This document shows positions 37,757 through 42,809 of a stretch of 42,809 bases of DNA, in pieces. The stretch lies in NCBI GenBank assembly GCA_919902675.1, contig CAKKRH010000006.1, positions 1-42,809 of the forward strand, written 5' to 3'. Position numbers and translations under genes: made by a program. Within the stretch, counting starts at the first letter, position 1; every line of letters starts with the position of its first letter. This DNA comes from Omnitrophica bacterium GWA2_41_15. GTDB lineage: Bacteria > Omnitrophota > Gorgyraeia > Gygaellales > UBA12090. The notes under the pieces were generated by a model, which was given only the letters and a program-made list of their open reading frames with translations, searched no databases and had not been told where the DNA came from.

Positions 37757-40611
37757 TTCTTATATTTTTTTCCGCTTCCGCAGGGACAGGGCTCATTGCG
37801 GCCCGCCTCAGGCTGAGGCATAGGCGAACTTTTAGGCCCCGCGGCGGTGCGGGAAACAGCTTCTGCCGGCGCCGTAGGCGAAGCAGTGCTTTCCTGAGGT
37901 CGGAATCTCTCCGCTTCGGGGTGAATAAATTCCTGATTAATTGAGGAAAATACGCCTTTTATCTCTTTTACTTCCTGGCGGGCCTGAAGTTTAAAGATGA
38001 TATCCACCACATCGGCCTTAATGGAATCAACCATTTGGCTAAACATCTCATAAGCGCCGCGCTGATATTCTACCAAAGGATCGCGCTGACCGTAAGCCCT
38101 CAGGCCTATTCCCTCGCGAAGATAATCCATCGCGTAAAGATGGTCTTTCCATTTGCTGTCAATAACCTGTAAACAGACCATTCGCTCCAGATGACGCAGG
38201 ACATCGCCTCCGGCTGACTCTTCCTTGGAAGAATAAATATCGGAAACCATCTTTAAAATATCCTCGATTATCTCTTCATGGGCGCGCTCAAAGAAGCTTG
38301 CCTTAAACTGTAAGGAAAAATTAATCTTCAGCCAGCCGGAAAAACCATCAACATCCCAGGCCTGAACGGGCGCGTCTTTGGAAATATACTGCACAGCCGC
38401 GCCCTCAATAATTTCCCGGGCCATCTCCAGGATATGTTCTTTTAAATTATCCGACTCCAAAACTACCCGGCGTTGGTGATAAATGACCTCTCTCTGCTTA
38501 TTCATCACATTATCGTATTCCAGAAGTTGTTTTCTTATCTCAAAGTTATGCTGTTCCACCCTCTTCTGGGCAATCTCAATGGATCGGCTTACCCAGGGAT
38601 GTTCAATAACCTGGCCTTCCTCCAGGCCCAGGCGGCTCATCATCCCTACTAGCCGGTCCGAGCCGAATAAGCGCATTAAATCATCCCCTAAAGAGACATA
38701 AAAACGCGATGAACCGGGATCTCCCTGCCTGCCGCAGCGGCCGCGCAGCTGATTATCAATACGCCTGGCCTCGTGGCGCTCGGTACCTAGAACATGCAAG
38801 CCGCCCAATTCCACCACTTTATTATGTTCATCTTCAGTTTCCTTTTTATATCTGGCTATGAGATTTTGGTATTCGCTGAGATAATTATCATCTTGAGGAT
38901 TAATGTCCTTTTGCTTTAATATGCTCTTAACAATAAAATCGGCATTGCCTCCCAGAAGTATATCGGTTCCCCGTCCGGCCATATTGGTAGCAATGGTTAC
39001 TGCCTTGTATCTGCCGGCCTGAGACACAATAGCCGCCTCCATCTCGTGGTATTTGGCATTAAGCACCTGATGCGGGACGCCCTTTCGCTTAAGCATATCC
39101 GAGAGGAGCTCGGACTTACGGATAGAAACCGTTCCCACCAGCACCGGACGGCCCTGTTTAGAGCATTCGGCTATTTCTTCAACCGCCGCGTCAAACTTTT
39201 CCTTCTCGGATTTATACACCCGGTCGGGGGAATTCTGGCGGACCAGCGGACGGTTAGTCGGGATGGAAACGACATCCAAGGAATAAATATCCTTAAATTC
39301 CGCGGCCTCAGTAAGCGCGGTTCCGGTCATACCGGATAATTTTTCATACATCCGAAAATAGTTTTGAAAGGTAACAGTGGCCAGGGTCTGGTTTTCCCGT
39401 TCAATCTTTAAACCCTCATGGGCCTCCACCGCCTGATGCAGGCCGTCGGACCAGCGCCTTCCCGGCATAAGCCGGCCTGTAAACTCATCCACGATGATCA
39501 CCTGGCCGTCTTTAACCACGTAATCCACATCCCGTTTATAAAGGTTATGCGCGCGTAAGGCCTGGGTCAGGTGATGGCGGTATTCCATGGTCTCTATCTC
39601 ATGAAGATTATCTATCCCCAACAGATTACAGGCATTAATTTCGCCCTCATCGGTTAAGGAAGCGGTGTGGGATTTCTCGTCAATTATATAATCGTAGCCC
39701 TGAGTTAAGTCCACCCCTTTGTGTTTGGCGTCAATCTCGTCCTTTTCCAGGATGATTCTTCCTTTGAGCTTAGAAACAATCTTATTTATATTGTAATACT
39801 TTTCGGTAGATTCCTCAGCCGGGCCGGAAATAATCAAAGGGGTGCGGGCCTCATCAATCAGGATTGAATCCACTTCATCAACTATGGAATAATAAAACGG
39901 CCTTTGGACCATTTCATCTTTGGAGACCACCATATTGTCGCGCAGATAATCAAAACCAAATTCATTATTGGTGCCGTAGGTAATATCGCGGGCGTAGGCC
40001 TGCCTTCTCATAGCCGGCGGCATATCGTGCTGGATAACCCCGATACTCAAACCTAAAAATTCATAAATCGGCCCCATCCACTCTCTATCGCGCCGGGCTA
40101 AATAGTCATTGACCGTAATTATATGCACACCTTCGCCCAAAAGCGCGTTCAGGTAGGCCGACAGGGTTGCCGCCAGGGTCTTTCCTTCGCCGGTAGACAT
40201 CTCGGCAATCTTACCTTCGTGCAAGACTATCCCGCCAATAAGCTGAACATCAAAATGGCGCATATTCACCGCGCGTTTGGCCGCTTCCCGGACACAGGCA
40301 AAGGCCTCAGGCAAAATTTCCTCAAAAATACTATTGCGTAAACCCTTAAGCCTGGATTTAAGTTTGGCTTTCTCGGTATTAGATGTAGCTTCTCTAATCT
40401 GCCCTTCTAAGCTCAGAAAATCTTCTTTCAAGGCTTTGGATTTCTCTGAGAGGATATTTCTGAATTCAGCCATCCTGGCCCGGATTTGAGCCTCAGAAAG
40501 CTGTTGAATCTTAGGCTCTAAAGAATTAATCTCCTCCACTATGGGCCTGAGACGTTTAAGCTCCCGATCATTCTGAGAACCGATTAGTTTTCGGGTAATA
40601 AATTTAAACAT
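37741..40611 (-). CDS. secA: preprotein translocase ATPase SecA
   Basis: A 956-aa motor that drives proteins through SecYEG. The N-terminus [20 protein letters not shown] is typical. The first nucleotide-binding fold has Walker [14 protein letters not shown] and the DEVD box [36 protein letters not shown] and the second fold ([16 protein letters not shown]) follow. [27 protein letters not shown] is conserved. The C-terminus carries the zinc motif [15 protein letters not shown] for SecB or ribosome contact. Length and motifs are complete. Confidence 0.97.
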   Translation of the reverse strand: MFKFITRKLIGSQNDRELKRLRPIVEEINSLEPKIQQLSEAQIRARMAEFRNILSEKSKALKEDFLSLEGQIREATSNTEKAKLKSRLKGLRNSIFEEILPEAFACVREAAKRAVNMRHFDVQLIGGIVLHEGKIAEMSTGEGKTLAATLSAYLNALLGEGVHIITVNDYLARRDREWMGPIYEFLGLSIGVIQHDMPPAMRRQAYARDITYGTNNEFGFDYLRDNMVVSKDEMVQRPFYYSIVDEVDSILIDEARTPLIISGPAEESTEKYYNINKIVSKLKGRIILEKDEIDAKHKGVDLTQGYDYIIDEKSHTASLTDEGEINACNLLGIDNLHEIETMEYRHHLTQALRAHNLYKRDVDYVVKDGQVIIVDEFTGRLMPGRRWSDGLHQAVEAHEGLKIERENQTLATVTFQNYFRMYEKLSGMTGTALTEAAEFKDIYSLDVVSIPTNRPLVRQNSPDRVYKSEKEKFDAAVEEIAECSKQGRPVLVGTVSIRKSELLSDMLKRKGVPHQVLNAKYHEMEAAIVSQAGRYKAVTIATNMAGRGTDILLGGNADFIVKSILKQKDINPQDDNYLSEYQNLIARYKKETEDEHNKVVELGGLHVLGTERHEARRIDNQLRGRCGRQGDPGSSRFYVSLGDDLMRLFGSDRLVGMMSRLGLEEGQVIEHPWVSRSIEIAQKRVEQHNFEIRKQLLEYDNVMNKQREVIYHQRRVVLESDNLKEHILEMAREIIEGAAVQYISKDAPVQAWDVDGFSGWLKINFSLQFKASFFERAHEEIIEDILKMVSDIYSSKEESAGGDVLRHLERMVCLQVIDSKWKDHLYAMDYLREGIGLRAYGQRDPLVEYQRGAYEMFSQMVDSIKADVVDIIFKLQARQEVKEIKGVFSSINQEFIHPEAERFRPQESTASPTAPAEAVSRTAAGPKSSPMPQPEAGRNEPCPCGSGKKYKKCCGK

Positions 40612-40622
40612 ATTTTTAGAAT

Positions 40623-40706
40623 AAACCCTAAGCTCTAAATCCTAAAATCTAAAACCTCAGTTTTGAATTTCTGATTTTTGGTTTAGGATTTCGGATTTAG
40701 AATTTT
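40623..40706. repeat. heptamer-phased palindromic array downstream of prfB
   Basis: Left units AAACCCT, AAGCTCT, AAATCCT, AAAATCT, AAAACCT; right units TTTTGAA, TTTCTGA, TTTTTGG, TTTAGGA, TTTCGGA, TTTAGAA. Every unit is 7 nt, and the halves are approximate reverse complements, so the RNA could form a long hairpin. It touches the prfB stop. Confidence 0.85.
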
Positions 40707-41812
40707 ACATAGCGCATTTCTTCTTCCGCATCTTTAAATAGGCTTCTATGAATTTGTCCAACTCTCCGTCCATCACCGCGTTGACATTGCCGGTTTCATA
40801 CTCGGTGCGGTGGTCCTTAACCATACTGTAGGGATGCATCACATAGGATCGAATCTGGCTTCCCCACTCAATCTTCTGTTTCTTGGCGTATTCAGACTGG
40901 ACCTTCTCTTCCTGCTTGCGGCGCTCTTCTTCATAAAGCTTGGCCTTTAAGATGTTCATAGCCGTCTGTTTATTCTGAAACTGCGAGCGCTCATTCTGGC
41001 ACTGGGCCACTATGCCTGTGGGCAGATGGGTTATCCGGACCGCTGAATCCGTGGTATTGACCGATTGCCCTCCGGGGCCGCTGGAGCGATAAACATCAAT
41101 CCTTAAATCCCTCTCCTCAATTTTAATGTCAATCTCGCCTTCAATCTGGGGAGTAACATCCACCGAGGCAAAAGAGGTATGTCGGCGCTTATTGGAATCA
41201 AAGGGAGAAATCCGCACCAGCCGATGCACGCCCACCTCCGCCTTTAAGTAGCCGTAGGCGTAAGGGCCTTCTATAAGCAAGGTTACATTTTTTATTCCCG
41301 CCTCTTCCCCATGCAGAATATCCGCGACCTTGGTCTTATAGCCTTTGGATTCGGCGAAACGGCAATACATCCTGAACAACATATCCGCCCAATCGCAAGA
41401 CTCCGTCCCTCCGGCCCCGGCATTTATGGAAAGAATAGCGCTGTTTGAGTCAAACTCCTGACTCAGAAGAAGCTTAAACTCTAAGGAATCTATCTCTTTT
41501 AATACAAGGTCTAAATCCTTGTTTAATTCCAGGATTAACTGTGAATCCCCGGCAGTGGATATTTCTCCAAGTTCTTTTATATCTTTAAGCTTAGTCTCCG
41601 CGTCCTTAAAAGGCTGGATCCGGGTTCTCAGGTTTTTTAACTCCCCGATTACCTTAAGCGATTCCTGACTATCCTGCCAGAAATCCTGGGCGGACATCCG
41701 GGCATTAAGTTCATTTATCCGGCTTTCAATATTAGCCAGGTCAAAGATACCCCCTTAGCTCGGAAAGTTTTCTCTCCAAACTTTCTAATCTTGTTTTAAG
41801 CTCTTCGGTCAT
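40705..41812 (-). CDS. prfB: peptide chain release factor 2, with programmed +1 frameshift
   Basis: RF2 reads UGA/UAA stops. Translation starts at ATG 41812 (MTEELKTRLESLERKLSELR then GYL) and meets an in-frame TGA at 41741-41743. A +1 shift continues with GAC (DLANIESRINELNARM) into the long frame, giving about 368 aa. The SPF anticodon-like tripeptide (VRISPFDSNKRRHTSFASV) identifies RF2, and GPGGQSVNTTDSAV has the GGQ motif. A frame that starts at 41697 (MSAQDFWQ) would miss the first 38 residues. Heptamer arrays flank the gene on both sides. Confidence 0.95.
41740..41755 (-). promoter_or_regulatory. RF2 programmed frameshift site
   Basis: AGGGGG, then TAT CTT TGA C: an internal Shine-Dalgarno-like element three bases before the slippery CTT and the in-frame TGA. 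This is, from memory, the same string as the E. coli prfB site. Low RF2 would stall at TGA and favour the +1 shift, which gives feedback control. Confidence 0.95.
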
Positions 41813-41835
41813 ATCTTATTTTTATGAATCATTTT

Positions 41836-41967
41836 AAACCCTAAACTCGAAACTCTAAATCCTAAACAAACTCAAAAGTTAAAACCCAAAATCCAAAATC
41901 TCGGTTTTGAATTTCTGATTTTGGGTTTAGGGTTTGTTTAGGGTTTAGGACCTTCGGATTTAGAGTT
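41836..41967. repeat. heptamer-phased palindromic array upstream of prfB
   Basis: Left units AAACCCT, AAACTCG, AAACTCT, AAATCCT; right units TTTTGAA, TTTCTGA, TTTTGGG, TTTAGGG, TTTAGGA, TTCGGA, TTTAGAG. The run TTTTGAATTTCTGATTTT is shared with the array at 40623-40706. This 130-nt gap between pilT and prfB holds no gene. Confidence 0.85.
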
Positions 41968-41985
41968 TATCATTATTTTTCTTAT

Positions 41986-42809
41986 TTACTTCTTTATCCC
42001 TTTAAGCATCAAATCCAGCTCATCCTTGTTGTCGCTGAAACGCATTGCCTCTTCAATGGAAATCTTCTCTTCTCTAAAGAGTTTGGTTAAAGACTGGTTA
42101 AAGGTCTGCATCCCGAATATCCCGCCCTCCTGCAGATAGCGCGGTATTTCCCAAACCTTACGCTCGCGGATAAGCCGGGAGATAGTGGGGGTCAAAACCA
42201 TGGATTCATAAGCCGGGATACGTCCGGATTTTTCTTTATAAGGAACCAGCCTTAAAGAAATTACCCCTTTTAAGAGGCTGGAAAGCTGAATAGCCACCTG
42301 TTCATGCTGATAAGGAGGGAAAAAGTTGATTATCCGCTCAACGGTTTGGGCGGCGTTGATGGTATGCAGGGTGCTTAAGACCAGAACCCCGGTCTCAGCC
42401 GCGGTCATTGCCGTGGCCATGGTTTCATAATCGCGGATATTGCCGATATAAATCACATCCGGGCTCTGCAGGGCAAAAGCCTTCAAGGCTATCTGATAGC
42501 TAAAAACATCCGGGCCCAATTCCCTTTGATTGATTATTGACTGCTTATCGCCAAAGGTAAATTCTATCGGCTCTTCAATAGTTAAAATATGCTTCTTGTG
42601 GCGGGCGTTTATGTATTCAATCATTGAAGCGATTGTGGTAGACTTGCCTGAACCGGTTGAGCCGGTCAATAACACCAGCCCCCGGGATTCATTGCAAAGC
42701 TTTTCTAAGGCGTCCTTAGGCAGACCCATCTCTTCAAAAGAATTCGCGGTCCGGTTAATCTGACGGATTACTATTGAGGGGGTATTGCGCTGGGTGAATA
42801 TGCTCACCC
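41986..42809 (-). CDS. PilT-family type IV pilus retraction ATPase, 5' end missing
   Basis: At least 273 aa; the N-terminal PAS-like domain continues beyond the right edge. Walker A LTGSTGSGKST, Asp box ILTIEEPIEF, His box LSTLHTINAAQT, and the AIRNLIRE-like segment ISRLIRERKVWEIPRYLQEGG with FGMQTFNQSL are present. The Walker B region reads SPDVIYIGNIRDYETM: the catalytic Glu of the usual G-E-(M/I)-R-D is Asn here. It may be an accessory PilU-like subunit with weakened ATPase activity; that is inference. The gene is followed by the heptamer array and prfB. Confidence 0.88.
   Translation of the reverse strand, partial: VSIFTQRNTPSIVIRQINRTANSFEEMGLPKDALEKLCNESRGLVLLTGSTGSGKSTTIASMIEYINARHKKHILTIEEPIEFTFGDKQSIINQRELGPDVFSYQIALKAFALQSPDVIYIGNIRDYETMATAMTAAETGVLVLSTLHTINAAQTVERIINFFPPYQHEQVAIQLSSLLKGVISLRLVPYKEKSGRIPAYESMVLTPTISRLIRERKVWEIPRYLQEGGIFGMQTFNQSLTKLFREEKISIEEAMRFSDNKDELDLMLKGIKK

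Noticed and set aside
40705-41697. prfB starting at 41697
   Set aside because: The upstream 23-codon frame, internal Shine-Dalgarno and CTT TGA C show the programmed frameshift and the true start at 41812.
41836-41967. TTTAGGG-like repeats as eukaryotic (plant) telomere contamination
   Set aside because: They lie between two bacterial genes, contain both orientations in a mirrored array, and include many non-telomeric heptamers.
1-42809. Long open frames opposite SecA, CzcA, PEPCK and other genes
   Set aside because: They mirror the codon structure of the real genes, lack ribosome sites and show no recognisable domains.

Overview
The window reads as chromosomal DNA of an uncultivated Gram-negative bacterium, most likely Candidatus Omnitrophota (OP3/PVC lineage). 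That assignment is inference. It rests on two giant paralogous exported proteins with a signal peptide ending in a VFAQG-type motif, a GTP-dependent PEP carboxykinase, many deep-branching housekeeping genes, and an outer-membrane gene set (Lnt, an LpxL-type acyltransferase, a porin, an RND efflux pump). No rRNA, tRNA, CRISPR array, insertion sequence or prophage was seen. Almost all genes lie on the minus strand; only a toxin-antitoxin pair and one lipoprotein are on the plus strand. Where promoters can be read they are close to TTGACA / TATAAT with 16-17 nt spacing.

Layout, left to right. (1) 1-2024: a CadC-type metal sensor with its own promoter and operator, a PF03773 permease, a small Cys-containing membrane protein, and the first 61 codons of a corrinoid-type protein that resembles the N-terminus of HgcA/CFeSP proteins. 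(2) 2014-7771: a CzcCBA divalent-metal efflux operon headed by a small exported His/Cys protein, with a terminator between that leader gene and the pump. (3) 7880-12394: camH, sua5, purC and pckG, transcribed from a strong promoter through a leader with an intrinsic terminator. (4) 12391-18617: an iron block reading fur, DUF2292, porin, two FMN-binding proteins, FeoB G domain, FeoB membrane part, DtxR-FeoA and MpsC, with a Fur box on the fur promoter. (5) 18676-19467: a membrane-anchored DsbA. (6) 19640-26367: two mosaic giant paralogues around a VapBC-like pair; the second has a long structured leader. (7) 26368-29087: a ZIP transporter, a 26-aa basic protein, a glycine-zipper lipoprotein, a HAD phosphatase and an exported protein. 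(8) 29098-34983: envelope genes (glycosyltransferase, SDR epimerase, DUF502, beta-propeller protein, small membrane protein, acyltransferase). (9) 35157-42809: adenosine-specific kinase, M23 peptidase, lnt, secA, prfB (with the programmed +1 frameshift) and a PilT-family ATPase running off the right edge.

Two themes link the regions. The first is metal and iron handling: CadC, CzcCBA, ZIP, Fur, DtxR and FeoB, with flavin-binding proteins that could supply extracytoplasmic reduction. The second is a set of short-period tandem and palindromic repeats. Heptamer arrays sit beside prfB on both sides, upstream of the DUF502 stop, and at five places inside lnt; arrays of 8-9 nt units occupy equivalent positions in the two giant paralogues. 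Together they suggest a lineage-specific process that seeds short repeats, including in coding DNA.
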